Shown: piece by piece, positions 43,641 to 53,376 of the stretch
Position numbering within the stretch: the stretch's first letter is position 1
How the letters are laid out: each line of letters starts with the position of its first letter
NCBI GenBank assembly: GCA_036160575.1
Contig: JAYYDT010000006.1
Coordinates: 1 to 64,000, forward strand
Direction of reading: 5' to 3'
DNA from: TMED26 sp002694075
Lineage (GTDB): Bacteria > Pseudomonadota > Alphaproteobacteria > Thalassobaculales > Thalassobaculaceae
Length of the DNA stretch: 64,000 nucleotides
Translations under genes and position numbers: made by a program
The notes under the pieces: generated by a model
What the model was told of the DNA's origin: nothing
The model's input: only the letters and a program-made list of their open reading frames with translations
The model's database searches: none

Positions 43641-45176
43641 TTAGGCGAAGGCTTTGGCGTAACCGTCGAAGAAGGCTTTGAGCTTCTCTTCGGTGTCTTT
43701 GGAAATCTCCCGCTCGGTGCGAATGGTTTCCAAAAGATCGCCGCCCTTGGCCCGCATTTCGGCGAGCAGGCCCTGCTCGAAGCGGCCGACATCGCGCAAG
43801 TCGATGCCGTCCAGATAGCCCCGCACCCCGGCGAAAATACTGATCACCTGTTCTTCGACCGGCAACGGCGTGTATTGCGGTTGCTTCAGCAGTTCGGTCA
43901 AGCGCGCGCCGCGCGCCAGCAAGCGCTGGGTCGAGGCGTCGAGATCGGAGGCGAACTGCGCGAAGGCGGCCATCTCACGATACTGGGCCAATTCCAGCTT
44001 AATCGTGCCGGCGACCTGTTTCATGGCCTTGATCTGTGCCGCCGAGCCAACCCGGCTGACCGACAGGCCGACGTTCACCGCCGGGCGAATGCCTTGGTAG
44101 AACAGCTCGGTCTCAAGAAAGATCTGGCCATCGGTGATCGAAATCACATTGGTCGGGATATAGGCCGACACGTCACCGGCCTGGGTCTCGATGATCGGCA
44201 GGGCGGTCAAGGAGCCGGCGCCATTGGCGTCGCTCATCTTGGCGGCCCGCTCGAGCAGACGCGAGTGCAGATAGAAGACGTCGCCCGGATAGGCTTCGCG
44301 CCCCGGCGGGCGGCGCAGCAACAGCGACATTTGACGATAGGCGACGGCCTGTTTCGACAAATCGTCATAGACGATCACGGCGTGCATGCCGTTGTCGCGG
44401 AAGTATTCGCCAATGGTGCAGCCGGTGTAAGGGGCCAGGAACTGCAACGGCGCCGATTCCGATGCGGTGGCGGCGATCACCACCGAGTAGTCGAGGGTGC
44501 CGTAATCCTCCAGGGTCTTGACGATTTGCGCCACCGTCGAACGCTTTTGGCCGACCGCGACATAGATGCAGAACAGCTTTTTGCTCTCATCGTCGCCGGC
44601 CGCGTCATTGACTTGTTTCTGGTTAATGAAGGTGTCGACGGCGATGGCGGTTTTACCGGTCTGCCGGTCCCCGATGATCAACTCGCGCTGGCCGCGGCCA
44701 ATCGGGATCAAGCTGTCGATCGCTTTGAGGCCGGTCTGCATCGGCTCATGCACCGATTTACGGGCCATGATGCCCGGCGCTTTGACCTCGACCCGAGTGC
44801 GTTGGTCGCTGTCGATCGGCCCCTTGCCGTCAAGCGGGTTGCCCAGCGGGTCGACGACGCGCCCGAGCAGGCCCTTGCCGACCGGCACGTCGACGATGGC
44901 GCCGGTCCGCTTGACCGTATCGCCTTCTTTAATGTTGCGGTCGTCGCCGAAAATCACCACGCCGACGTTGTCGTTTTCCAGGTTCAACGCCATGCCGCGG
45001 ATCCCGTTGGGAAACTCGACCATCTCGCCGGCCTGCACCTGGTCGAGGCCATACACGCGGGCGATACCGTCTCCGACCGACAGCACTTGGCCGACCTCGG
45101 CGACTTCGGCTTCGGTCCCAAATCCGGCGATCTGGTCCTTAAGAATAGACGAAATTTCGGCGGCCCGGATATCCAT
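43641..45176 (-). CDS. atpA: F1 ATP synthase alpha subunit
   Basis: This 511-residue regulatory subunit has MDIRAAEISSILKDQI, P-loop GDRQTGKTA and later ALPIIETQAGDVSAYIPTNV. It starts at the atpH stop (TGATG overlap), indicating translational coupling. Confidence 0.98.
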   Translation of the reverse strand: MDIRAAEISSILKDQIAGFGTEAEVAEVGQVLSVGDGIARVYGLDQVQAGEMVEFPNGIRGMALNLENDNVGVVIFGDDRNIKEGDTVKRTGAIVDVPVGKGLLGRVVDPLGNPLDGKGPIDSDQRTRVEVKAPGIMARKSVHEPMQTGLKAIDSLIPIGRGQRELIIGDRQTGKTAIAVDTFINQKQVNDAAGDDESKKLFCIYVAVGQKRSTVAQIVKTLEDYGTLDYSVVIAATASESAPLQFLAPYTGCTIGEYFRDNGMHAVIVYDDLSKQAVAYRQMSLLLRRPPGREAYPGDVFYLHSRLLERAAKMSDANGAGSLTALPIIETQAGDVSAYIPTNVISITDGQIFLETELFYQGIRPAVNVGLSVSRVGSAAQIKAMKQVAGTIKLELAQYREMAAFAQFASDLDASTQRLLARGARLTELLKQPQYTPLPVEEQVISIFAGVRGYLDGIDLRDVGRFEQGLLAEMRAKGGDLLETIRTEREISKDTEEKLKAFFDGYAKAFA

Positions 45177-45727
45177 CAGCCAACACCTTTCATCGACAAC
45201 TGCAAACGATTGATTTTTGAACGGAGGGAACTGTCGACCATGCGCGAGCCAACGCGCACGATAAGACCGCCGATCAAGCTTGGATCGACGGCCAGGTTAA
45301 CAGCGACTTTTTGCCCAACCGCGCCCCGCAGGCTTTCCGTGACGGCGGCCACTTCAGCCTCGGTCAGAGGCACCGCCGAGGTCACATCGGCTTGGATTTC
45401 GCCGCGCCGGCGGGCCAGTTCGGCGAGAAACGCCGTGATCATTTGGCTGAGCGCGAACAGGCGGCGGTTGTCGGCGACGGTGCCGACGAATTTGACGGTC
45501 AACGGATTGGCGCCGGCCGCTTCGAGCACAGCGGTCATCGCCTTGACCTGGGCCTCGCTGCCAATCACCGGCGAGCGCACCAGACGCGCCAGGTCGGCGT
45601 TTTCGGTGACAATTTGGTTCAAGGCGGTCAAGTCGGCGGCAACGGCGTCCAATGATTTGGCGGCGTCGGCCAATTCATACAGCGCGGCGGCATAGCGCCC
45701 AGCGAGACCGGTCGTTTGCGATGACAT
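45176..45727 (-). CDS. atpH: F1 ATP synthase delta subunit
   Basis: This 183-residue delta/OSCP subunit has TGLAGRYAAALYELAD, an alpha-helical N-domain and a C-terminal beta sheet ending VGSRMVDSSLRSKINRLQ. It is the first gene of atpHAGDC. The ATG at 45727 has GGGAGA upstream, and the in-frame codon at 45763 is not favoured. The operon's promoter must lie in 45728-45941; no clear match was picked. Confidence 0.95.
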   Translation of the reverse strand: MSSQTTGLAGRYAAALYELADAAKSLDAVAADLTALNQIVTENADLARLVRSPVIGSEAQVKAMTAVLEAAGANPLTVKFVGTVADNRRLFALSQMITAFLAELARRRGEIQADVTSAVPLTEAEVAAVTESLRGAVGQKVAVNLAVDPSLIGGLIVRVGSRMVDSSLRSKINRLQLSMKGVG

Positions 45728-45941
45728 GGGTCGAAAAGTCTCCCGTTTTTCGCCCCGAACCATGGCGAACCGGCCGAAAGCGCGCCCGCCTCGTGGAAGT
45801 CAAAATTCGGCGCGCCGACACAGCTCTTTTTAGCTTGGGCGCTCGGTAGGTAGCATAGACATTTGAGGCGTGCAAGCGGGCTGGGCGGGTTTTTGCCGGC
45901 CCCTTTCGACACCGGCCAGGGTCGTTAATTTAAGCCATCCG

Positions 45942-47033
45942 TCAGGCTCCGGAAGCGGCGGCTTCGGCGCCCGCGTCGGCGCTGTCGCCGGCGAACACGG
46001 CGGTCAATTTCGGCTCATAGGCGAACAGCGCCGGCTGGCCGCCGGTATGGATGAAGATCACGCCTTTGGCGGCGGCGAAATCGCCGGCCCGCGCGCGGCC
46101 GATCATGCCGGCGGCGACCTTGCCGGAATAGACCGGGTCGAGCAGCAGACCCTCGCGCTGGGCGAACAGGCCGAGAGCCTCTTCGGTGGCCGCGTTGAGC
46201 TTGCCGTAAGAGGGGAAAAACGCTTGGTCGTCGATTTCCAAATCGGCCGGCCCGGTCAGGCCCGGACGCTGGATCAAATCGGCCATCATCGCCATTCGCC
46301 GGGCCATGCGTTGGCGCTGAGCGTCGGCGTCGCGGCGCACGCACATCGCCGCCACCCGGATATCGTCGCGGCCAAGGGCGCGAAACCCGGCCAATAGCCC
46401 AGCGTGGGTGAGGCCACTGCCCGAGCCGACCACGACGGTGTCAAAGTCAATGCCGGCGGCCGCCGTTTGGGCCAGCAACTCGCCAGCGCACAGCACATAG
46501 CCGAGCCCGCCGAGCGGCGGGTGTTCGGCGCCCAGCGGGATCACATAGGGGCGGTGGCCGGCGGCGCGCAGGGCGGCGGCGCGAGCGACCACCGCGTCAT
46601 CGGCGGCGCTTTCATCCTCGCCCACCGGAAAATGATGAAAATGCGCGCCGAACATGCGGTTGAGCAGGATATTGCCCGACCGCCGGTAGGTCGCGTCGGC
46701 GCCGTCGACGCGTTCCTCCAACTGCACATGACAGGTCAGGCCCAGCTTGGCGGCGGCGGCGGCGGCGGTGCGCATGAAATTGGACTGCACCGCGCCGGTG
46801 ATCAAAATCGTGTCGGCGCCGGCGGCCTGGGCCGCGCCCATGTAGAACTCGAGCGGCCGGACCTTGTTGCCGCCAAAGGCCAAGCCGCTGCAATCCTCGC
46901 GCTTGATCCACAGGTTCGCGACGCCGATCTCGGCGCCCAGGCGGTCCATCGCCTCGAGCGGTGTCGGAAAATGCCCAAGGGCCGCCCGCGGGTGCGCCGC
47001 GACCAGGTTTTCGGCTGGATTGTCAAGCTGCAT
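45942..47033 (-). CDS. PLP-dependent D-cysteine desulfhydrase/ACC deaminase family protein
   Basis: This 363-residue PLP enzyme has LGHFPTPLEAMDRLG, LWIKREDCSGLAFGGNKVRPLEF (PLP Lys in GGNK), TGAVQSNFMRTAAAAAAKLG, GSGSGLTHAGLLAGF and VYSGKVAAGMI. The family splits into D-cysteine desulfhydrases and 1-aminocyclopropane-1-carboxylate deaminases; I cannot separate them safely here. The start at 47033 is chosen, with a GTG at 47048 overlapping the priA stop also possible. It lies between priA and atpH. Confidence 0.9.
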   Translation of the reverse strand: MQLDNPAENLVAAHPRAALGHFPTPLEAMDRLGAEIGVANLWIKREDCSGLAFGGNKVRPLEFYMGAAQAAGADTILITGAVQSNFMRTAAAAAAKLGLTCHVQLEERVDGADATYRRSGNILLNRMFGAHFHHFPVGEDESAADDAVVARAAALRAAGHRPYVIPLGAEHPPLGGLGYVLCAGELLAQTAAAGIDFDTVVVGSGSGLTHAGLLAGFRALGRDDIRVAAMCVRRDADAQRQRMARRMAMMADLIQRPGLTGPADLEIDDQAFFPSYGKLNAATEEALGLFAQREGLLLDPVYSGKVAAGMIGRARAGDFAAAKGVIFIHTGGQPALFAYEPKLTAVFAGDSADAGAEAAASGA

Positions 47034-47044
47034 GGCCGCCCCGT

Positions 47045-49270
47045 TCACAGGAAGTTATAGGGATCGATATCGACGGTGAGGCGCACCGCCGAAGGCAGTC
47101 TCAGCGGCGCCAACCAGTCGCGCAAGACTTTTTGCAGGTTGACCTGGCGGTCGGTCTTGACCAGCAGCCGCCGACGGTGGCGGCCGCGGAGCAAGGTCAG
47201 GGGCGCCGGCGCCGGGCCGAACACCTGAACCCGATCAAGGCGCGGCGCGGCGCGCGCCACCAGGCGGGCGCCGTGGTCGGCGGTGGCCGCGTCACCGGCG
47301 CTGATGACCAAGCCGGCGAGCCGGCCAAAGGGTGGCATGCCGGCGCTTTCGCGGGCCGCCCGTTCGCTTGCCAGGAACCGTTCGCGGTCGCCGGCGGCGA
47401 GCGCTTGCATGACCGGGTTTTCCGGTTGGTGGGTTTGGAGGAACACGCGACCGGGGCTGGCGCCGCGGCCGGCCCGGCCGGCGACTTGGTGAAGCAGTTG
47501 AAAAGTCCGCTCGCCGGCCCGCAAATCGCCGCCGGACAGCCCGAGATCGGCGTCGATCACACCGACCAGGGTGAGCGCCGGAAAATGGTGGCCTTTGGCG
47601 ACCATTTGCGTGCCGATGATGATGTCGACCTCGCCCTCGGCGACGCTGCGCACGAATTCGGCGGCCGCCGCCGGGCCGACCACGGTGTCGCTGGACGCGA
47701 CCATAAAGCGCGCCTCGGGGTGATCGTTGATGACCTCTTCAGCCAAGCGTTCGACGCCCGGACCGCTGGCCACCAGGCTGTCCTCGCTGCCGCAGGCGGC
47801 GCAGACGGTGGGCCGGCGGATGGTATAGCCGCAATGGTGACATTGCAGACGGCCGCTCAGGCGATGTTCCACCATCCAGGCCGCGCAGCTGGGACATTCG
47901 TAGCGATGCCCGCAGGCCCGACACAGGGTCAGCGGCGCGTAGCCACGGCGGTTCAAAAACAATAAAGCCTGCTCGCCGCGGGCCAGTGTCTCGGTCAGTG
48001 CCGCGCTCAACGAAGGCGCGAGCCAACGGCCGCGCGGCGGCGGCTCGCGGCGCAGATCGATCAAGCCGACTTGCGGCATCACCGCGGTCCCGTGGCGGGC
48101 CGGCAAATGGGCCAGGTGATAACGCCCGCCGCGCACGTTCTCGACGGTTTCCAGGGACGGCGTGGCCGACACCAGAACCGCCGGATGATCGCCTAACCGG
48201 GCCCGCACCACCGCCATGTCACGGCCATGGTAGTGGACACCGTCATCTTGTTTGAAAGCGGCCTCGTGCTCCTCGTCGACCACGGTCAAACCAAGGTCGG
48301 GGAACGGCAGAAACAGGGCCGAGCGCGCGCCGACCACCACGCGCGCCGTGCCGTCGGCGACGGCCCGCCAGGTGATCCGCCGCTGCGGCGGCCGCAATTC
48401 GGAATGCCACACCGCCGGCGCGCAGCCGAAGCGCGTCTCAAAACGCGTCAACCACTGCGCGGTGAGCGCGATCTCCGGCACCAGAACCAAAACCTGCCGG
48501 CCGGCCGTGAGCGCGGCGGCGATGGCTTCGAAATAAACCTCGGTTTTGCCGGCGCCGGTGACCCCATCCAGCAAGGTGACCGAAAACCCCCCGTTCGCGA
48601 CCGCCGTCGTCAGACGGGCGGCGGCGGCTTGTTGGTCGGGCGAAAGCCGTGGTCGCGTTTCGGCCGGTTTGGGCGGCGCGAAAGCCGGCGGTGGCGGCGT
48701 CGTCACCTCGGCCAAGGCGCCGGCGGCGACCAGGCCCTTGACCACCGCCGGTCCGACCCCCGCCTCCAGCGCGAGTTCGCGGAGCGGCCGCGGCGGGCCG
48801 TCGACGATCGCCGCCAAGACCCGCCGGCGCGCCGCCGTCAGGCGCAGGTCCGGCGGCTGCGGCGCGGCCGCGATCAAGGTTATCGGCGGCGGTGGCGCGA
48901 ACGCCGCCGGCACGCTAATCGCCATCCGCAGCACCGCCCCCGGTGGCGACAAAGTATAGGCGGCGACCCAATCGACCAGCGCCAACACCGTTTCCGGTAG
49001 CGGCGCGGTTGGATATCGCCGGACCACCATCTTCAACCGGTCGTCGGCGACGTCGCCAGCCGCCTCACCCCAAACCACCCCGTTAATCAGGCGCTTGCCC
49101 AAGGGCACCTCGACAATGGCGCCGCGCGGGCTGTCGAGACCGGCCGGTAAAAGATAGTCGTAGGCACCGGCCAGCGGCAGAGGCAACAGCACCCGCACCC
49201 TGCGCGGCGTATCGCCGAACAAATCGTCCGCGCCGCTTGGCCCCTGATTTTGATGCTCGCCCTCGCCCAT
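47045..49270 (-). CDS. priA: Primosomal replication helicase PriA
   Basis: This 741-residue PriA restarts stalled replication forks. It has an N-terminal 3'-binding domain (VRVLLPLPLAGAYDYLLP), Walker A GVTGAGKTE, Walker B VVDEEHEAAF and paired zinc motifs (CRACGHRYECPSC; CHHCGYTIRRPTVCAACG). The C-terminal helicase region has TQMVAKGHHFPALTLVGV and QVAGRAGRG. It is divergent from fsa. Confidence 0.97.
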   Translation of the reverse strand: MGEGEHQNQGPSGADDLFGDTPRRVRVLLPLPLAGAYDYLLPAGLDSPRGAIVEVPLGKRLINGVVWGEAAGDVADDRLKMVVRRYPTAPLPETVLALVDWVAAYTLSPPGAVLRMAISVPAAFAPPPPITLIAAAPQPPDLRLTAARRRVLAAIVDGPPRPLRELALEAGVGPAVVKGLVAAGALAEVTTPPPPAFAPPKPAETRPRLSPDQQAAAARLTTAVANGGFSVTLLDGVTGAGKTEVYFEAIAAALTAGRQVLVLVPEIALTAQWLTRFETRFGCAPAVWHSELRPPQRRITWRAVADGTARVVVGARSALFLPFPDLGLTVVDEEHEAAFKQDDGVHYHGRDMAVVRARLGDHPAVLVSATPSLETVENVRGGRYHLAHLPARHGTAVMPQVGLIDLRREPPPRGRWLAPSLSAALTETLARGEQALLFLNRRGYAPLTLCRACGHRYECPSCAAWMVEHRLSGRLQCHHCGYTIRRPTVCAACGSEDSLVASGPGVERLAEEVINDHPEARFMVASSDTVVGPAAAAEFVRSVAEGEVDIIIGTQMVAKGHHFPALTLVGVIDADLGLSGGDLRAGERTFQLLHQVAGRAGRGASPGRVFLQTHQPENPVMQALAAGDRERFLASERAARESAGMPPFGRLAGLVISAGDAATADHGARLVARAAPRLDRVQVFGPAPAPLTLLRGRHRRRLLVKTDRQVNLQKVLRDWLAPLRLPSAVRLTVDIDPYNFL

Positions 49271-49386
49271 GGCCTGTCATACCACGGCACCCGCGACCGC
49301 CGCACTGGTTTCGCCACCGGCCATCGGGTACACTCGCCGGCGAAGTCACACGGGCGGCGGGCCCGGGCGCGCAACAGGCGGAGAGC

Positions 49387-50061
49387 ATGAAGTTTTTTAT
49401 CGATACGGCGGATGTCGCCGAAATCACCGAACTGGCGACGACCGGCATGCTGGACGGGGTCACCACCAATCCCTCGTTGGTGGCCAAGACCGGCCGGCCA
49501 TTCCTGGAGGTGGTGGCCGAAATTTGCGACCTGGTCGACGGCCATGTTAGCGCCGAGGTGACGGCCACCGATTTCGACACCATGTTGGCCGAGGGCCGCG
49601 CCTTGGCCGCCATCGCGGCCAATGTTTGCGTCAAAGTGCCGCTCACCGTGGATGGCCTCAAAACCTGCAAGGCTCTGGCCGACGCCGGCACGGCGGTCAA
49701 TGTGACGCTCTGCTTTTCCGCCGCCCAAGCTTTGCTGGCGGCGAAAGCCGGCGCGCGCTACATCTCGCCCTTCGTTGGCCGGGTGGATGACATCGGTGCC
49801 AGCGGGATGGATTTGATCGCCGATATCTGCGCGATCTACGGTAATTACGATTTTGATACCGAGGTTTTGGTGGCGTCGATCCGCGGCCCGCAGCATGTGG
49901 TCGAGGCGGCCAAAATGGGCGCCGATGTGGCAACCTTGCCGCCGGCGGTGCTGCGCCAGTTATATCAGCACCCGCTGACCGACAAAGGGTTGGACGCGTT
50001 CCTCAAGGATTGGGCCAAAACCGGTCAAAGCATCCTCGGGGCGCCGAGTGTGGCGGTATGA
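49387..50061 (+). CDS. fsa: Fructose-6-phosphate aldolase/transaldolase-like protein
   Basis: This 224-residue small transaldolase-family protein starts MKFFIDTADVAEITELA and has GVTTNPSLVAK and VCVKVPLT, where the Schiff-base lysine lies. ISPFVGRVDD follows. Such proteins act as transaldolase or fructose-6-phosphate aldolase; the choice is not settled. GGCGGAGAG precedes the ATG. ATGA overlap with the DUF484 gene. Confidence 0.93.
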   Translation: MKFFIDTADVAEITELATTGMLDGVTTNPSLVAKTGRPFLEVVAEICDLVDGHVSAEVTATDFDTMLAEGRALAAIAANVCVKVPLTVDGLKTCKALADAGTAVNVTLCFSAAQALLAAKAGARYISPFVGRVDDIGASGMDLIADICAIYGNYDFDTEVLVASIRGPQHVVEAAKMGADVATLPPAVLRQLYQHPLTDKGLDAFLKDWAKTGQSILGAPSVAV

Positions 50062-50780
50062 CCAAGAAAACCACCAAATCGGCCGATGGGGCCGAAACCG
50101 TCTTGCCGACGGCCGACGCGGTGACCGCGTTCTTGCGCGCCAACCCCGATTTTCTGGCGCAAAATCCCGAACTTTTGGCGAGCATGAAAGCGCCCGGGGC
50201 GGCGCGCGACGGCAATGTCTTCGACCTCCAGCATTTCAAAGTCCAGCGCCTGCAGTCGGAGAAAGAGCGGTTGGTGTCCAGCCAGCGCCATTTGATCGAT
50301 ACCGCGCGGGCCAATCAAAGCGCCACCAGCCAAGTGCACACCGCCGCGCTGGCGGTCATCAACGCGCCCACCTTCGAGGCCATGATCCAGGCCGTGACCA
50401 CCGATTGGGCGGTATTTCTGGACATCGACGCGGTGACCCTGTGCGTCGAAGATAACGGCACCGTGATTCCGCCCGCCTACGCCGCCAATATCCGTGGTCT
50501 GGCGGCTGGCGTATTGGACGAATTAATGCCCGACAGCACCGACATCCGGTTGGACGAGGGTGTCGTTGGCGACCCGCGGGTGTTCGGCGCCGCCGCCAGC
50601 TTGGTGCGCAGTCAGGCGCTGGCCCGTTTGAACATCAGCGCGGCCACGCCGCGCGGCCTGTTGGCCTTGGGCGCGCGGCGGACCGACGGGTTCCACCCCG
50701 GCCAAGGGACCGAGGTTTTGACCTTTTTGGTGCATGTGCTGGAGGCCTCTATCCGGCGATGGCTACATCTGCCCAGCTAA
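50058..50780 (+). CDS. DUF484 family protein (GAF-like)
   Basis: This 240-residue protein has the DUF484 pattern: AVTAFLRANPDFLAQNPELL at the N-terminus, VFDLQHFKVQRLQSEKERL, then a GAF-like domain. Its function is unknown, but the gene habitually precedes xerC. The start at 50058 overlaps the fsa stop; the end overlaps xerC by 22 bases. Confidence 0.9.
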   Translation: MTKKTTKSADGAETVLPTADAVTAFLRANPDFLAQNPELLASMKAPGAARDGNVFDLQHFKVQRLQSEKERLVSSQRHLIDTARANQSATSQVHTAALAVINAPTFEAMIQAVTTDWAVFLDIDAVTLCVEDNGTVIPPAYAANIRGLAAGVLDELMPDSTDIRLDEGVVGDPRVFGAAASLVRSQALARLNISAATPRGLLALGARRTDGFHPGQGTEVLTFLVHVLEASIRRWLHLPS

Positions 50781-51742
50781 CCCAAGGGCCGGCCGGCGCG
50801 ATGGCCTTGCCGGTCGCCGACGATTTAGCGGCCGCGGTCGCCGCCTGGCGGGCTTGGTTGGTCAACGAAAAACGCGCCGCGCCACGGACCTGTGACAGCT
50901 ATCAACGCGACTTGTTCGGCTTTTTGCGGTTCGCCGCCGCGCACCACGGCGGTCGCCTGGGTTTGGCCGATTTGGCGGCCTGGCGGACCACCGATTTCAG
51001 GGCTTATTTGGCGGCCCGCGCGCGCGCCGGCCAGGCGGCCCGCTCGGTTGCCCGCGGCCTCTCGGTGGTGCGCGGGTTTTTCACCTTCCTGGAGCGGCGC
51101 GGCCTTGCCCGCAACACCGCCATTCACCACCTGCGGGCGCCCAAAACCGTGCCGGCTTTGCCGCGACCTTTAACAGTGGACGAGGCGCGCGAGGTGATTG
51201 GCCAGGCCGGCGACACGGCGGCGGTGGAGTGGGTCGCGGTCCGTGACGCCGCTCTGTTGACGTTGCTTTACGGCGCTGGGCTGCGCATCGGCGAGGCGCT
51301 GGCCTTGAATGTCGGCCAGGCGCCAACCGACGATCATCTGGTGGTCGACGGTAAGGGGGGTAAACAGCGGGTGGTGCCTATCCTGCCGGCGGTTCGTGCC
51401 GCCATCGCCGCCAGCCTGGACAGTTGTCCCTATCGGCGCGGCCCGGACGACCCGCTGTTCGTCGGGGTGCGCGGCAAGCGTTTGGCCGCCGGAGTGGTGC
51501 AGCGCGCCATCCGACATTTACGCGCCACTCTCGGCCTGCCGGACACCGCGACACCCCATGCATTGCGACATTCCTTCGCCACGCATCTTTTGGCCGGCGG
51601 GGGCGATCTTCGCGCCATTCAGGAGTTACTCGGCCATGCCTCTCTCGCAACCACCCAGCGATATACCGGGGTCGAGGCCGAGCGTCTGATCGCGGTTCAC
51701 CGCGCGACGCACCCGCGCCGCGTACGCCGACCGGCCGACTAG
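50759..51742 (+). CDS. xerC: Tyrosine recombinase XerC
   Basis: This 327-residue recombinase resolves chromosome dimers at dif with XerD. The N-terminal SAM-like domain (about 20-125) is followed by the catalytic residues Arg176 (GLRIGEAL), Lys202, His267/Arg270 (HALRHSFATHLL), His293 (LGHASLATTQ) and the nucleophile Tyr302. Its position after DUF484, rather than near an integration site, makes it the housekeeping enzyme. Confidence 0.94.
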   Translation: MATSAQLTQGPAGAMALPVADDLAAAVAAWRAWLVNEKRAAPRTCDSYQRDLFGFLRFAAAHHGGRLGLADLAAWRTTDFRAYLAARARAGQAARSVARGLSVVRGFFTFLERRGLARNTAIHHLRAPKTVPALPRPLTVDEAREVIGQAGDTAAVEWVAVRDAALLTLLYGAGLRIGEALALNVGQAPTDDHLVVDGKGGKQRVVPILPAVRAAIAASLDSCPYRRGPDDPLFVGVRGKRLAAGVVQRAIRHLRATLGLPDTATPHALRHSFATHLLAGGGDLRAIQELLGHASLATTQRYTGVEAERLIAVHRATHPRRVRRPAD

Positions 51743-51788
51743 GCGCGCGGCGGGGCCGCCGGTCGGCGGTCAAACATGTCGGCGGGGG

Positions 51789-52460
51789 TCACTCGGCGGC
51801 GGTCGCGGAGGCGGTCAGATAGCCGCGCAGAATTTGGCGACCTTGACTGACCAAGAGCTTGGTGTACTCGGCGACGAACAGCCACGCGGTGCGTGGAGTG
51901 CGGAACCAACGGTCGGCCGCGACATCGGGTGGCGTCACCGGATGGGCGACGATGGTCAGGCCCGGCATGGCCTCGCGGAAGGCGATCAAGGCGCGCTCGA
52001 TATGGTAACTGGCGGTTACCAACCGTAACGAGGTGACGCCGTTCGCGGCCACCCAGGCGGCGGTCTCCCGGGCGTTCCCAACGGTGTCGCGGGCGCGCGG
52101 ACCGAGGGTCACACAGCACGCGATAAGACGGTCAAGATCGCCGGCGACCCCGGCGTCGCGGGCCATATCGCGCAGGAACCGTTTTTGAAAATCCTCATGC
52201 ACGCCCGAGACCAGCAAGCGGTCGGCCTGACCGGCGCTGAGCACGGCGAGGCCGGTGGTCACCCGGAGGGCGCCGCCAGTTAACGCCACCACCGCGTCGG
52301 TGTGGGTGGTTTCCGCGGTTGGCGCGGCGTTGCCCACGGTTATCACGTAGTGGAGAAATCCAGCCGCCCAGACCAGCGCGAGCGCCAGCGCGCCGATCAT
52401 CAGCGCACGCCGGCGGTTGGTGGCGCGCCGCCGCGCCAAGCGTGAACGATACCGTCTCAT
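51789..52460 (-). CDS. DUF218 (YdcF/SanA/ElyC-like) membrane-anchored protein
   Basis: This 223-residue protein has a basic N-terminus, one TM (about 19-40) and a DUF218 domain: DAVVALTGGALRVTTGLAVL, RLLVSGVHEDF, GNARETAAWVAANGV, LRLVTASYHIERAL. DUF218 proteins are implicated in envelope or murein-precursor functions. GAGGG precedes the ATG at 52460, seven bases after the ftsX stop, so it is operonic with ftsEX. Confidence 0.9.
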   Translation of the reverse strand: MRRYRSRLARRRATNRRRALMIGALALALVWAAGFLHYVITVGNAAPTAETTHTDAVVALTGGALRVTTGLAVLSAGQADRLLVSGVHEDFQKRFLRDMARDAGVAGDLDRLIACCVTLGPRARDTVGNARETAAWVAANGVTSLRLVTASYHIERALIAFREAMPGLTIVAHPVTPPDVAADRWFRTPRTAWLFVAEYTKLLVSQGRQILRGYLTASATAAE

Positions 52461-52467
52461 GGCGCCC

Positions 52468-53376
52468 TCACGGCAGCCGCGCCAAGGTGAGCAGAACCGA
52501 GCCGCGCGCCACCACCAAGGCGAGCACCGCGGTGGTCGGCGGGATCGCCGCCAGGGTGAGCCAGTCGGACGCCACAAAATTAATCGTGCCGCCGAGGTCA
52601 GCCAGGCCCAGGCGTGGCGCGCTGGTTTGCCATGCCGTCACCGCCCATAGCGCCGCCCCGGCGACCGCCGTGCCGCCGCTGGCGCCCCATAGGGCGCGGC
52701 GAAACACATGCCATTGGAATTGGTTGGCGATAAACCCGTCGCTGGCGCCCATGATATGAACCAGCTCAATCTGCTCGCGATGGACTTGCACGCCGGTGCG
52801 CACCGCCAAGGCGATCACGGCGGTGGTGGCGAGGGCGACCAAAAGCAGGACCGCCGCGCCGACCGCGGCGATGGTTTTTGTGAGGGCGCTGACATCCTTG
52901 AACCATCGGCGATGGTCGTCGACGATGGCGCCCGGCACGACTTGACGCAAACGCCGCTGCAGCAGCGCCGCGGAAAGCTGAGAATCGGCGGTTAGTCGAA
53001 TATCGATTAGGCGGGCCAGGGGCAAGTTGGCCGCCACTTCGGCGCCTAGCCAGGGTGTCAGCAGGGCGACCGAGCGCGCCGGATCGAGGGCGACCGCCCC
53101 GGCAACGCCCGGCACGCGGGCCAACACCTCCAACGCCAGATTTTGGCGTTGATCGTCGCCGGCGCTGCTGTCCGCTTCGGTCACCGGTGGAATGCGCACG
53201 GTCATGACGCCGGCCAATTGCCGCTGCCAACGGTTTTCCACGCCGTGGGCGGCCAAGGCGGCGGCCACCGCCAGAGTCGCCAAAACCGTCATCACCGCGA
53301 CAACCGCCAACAGCATACGGCCAGCGCCGTCGCGGCCGAGGGCCAAAAGGTCGTGTTTGCCGCCAACCACGGTCAT
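52468..53376 (-). CDS. ftsX: Cell division protein FtsX
   Basis: This 302-residue permease-like protein has a TM near residues 20-44, a periplasmic domain (about 45-165), then three TMs near 168-195, 222-250 and 268-295. The IELVHIMGASDGFIANQFQW segment after the second TM is the FtsX signature. With FtsE it controls septal murein hydrolase activators such as EnvC, a homologue of which is at 36385. ATGA overlap with ftsE. Confidence 0.93.
   Translation of the reverse strand: MTVVGGKHDLLALGRDGAGRMLLAVVAVMTVLATLAVAAALAAHGVENRWQRQLAGVMTVRIPPVTEADSSAGDDQRQNLALEVLARVPGVAGAVALDPARSVALLTPWLGAEVAANLPLARLIDIRLTADSQLSAALLQRRLRQVVPGAIVDDHRRWFKDVSALTKTIAAVGAAVLLLVALATTAVIALAVRTGVQVHREQIELVHIMGASDGFIANQFQWHVFRRALWGASGGTAVAGAALWAVTAWQTSAPRLGLADLGGTINFVASDWLTLAAIPPTTAVLALVVARGSVLLTLARLP

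Noticed and set aside
43875..45695. 606-codon open frame on the plus strand
   Set aside because: Antisense shadow of atpA and atpH in high-GC DNA; composition is Arg/Gly/Asp-rich without domains.
50759..51742. XerC as an integrase of a mobile element
   Set aside because: Length, neighbours (DUF484 upstream) and absence of att-like repeats or cargo fit the housekeeping recombinase.
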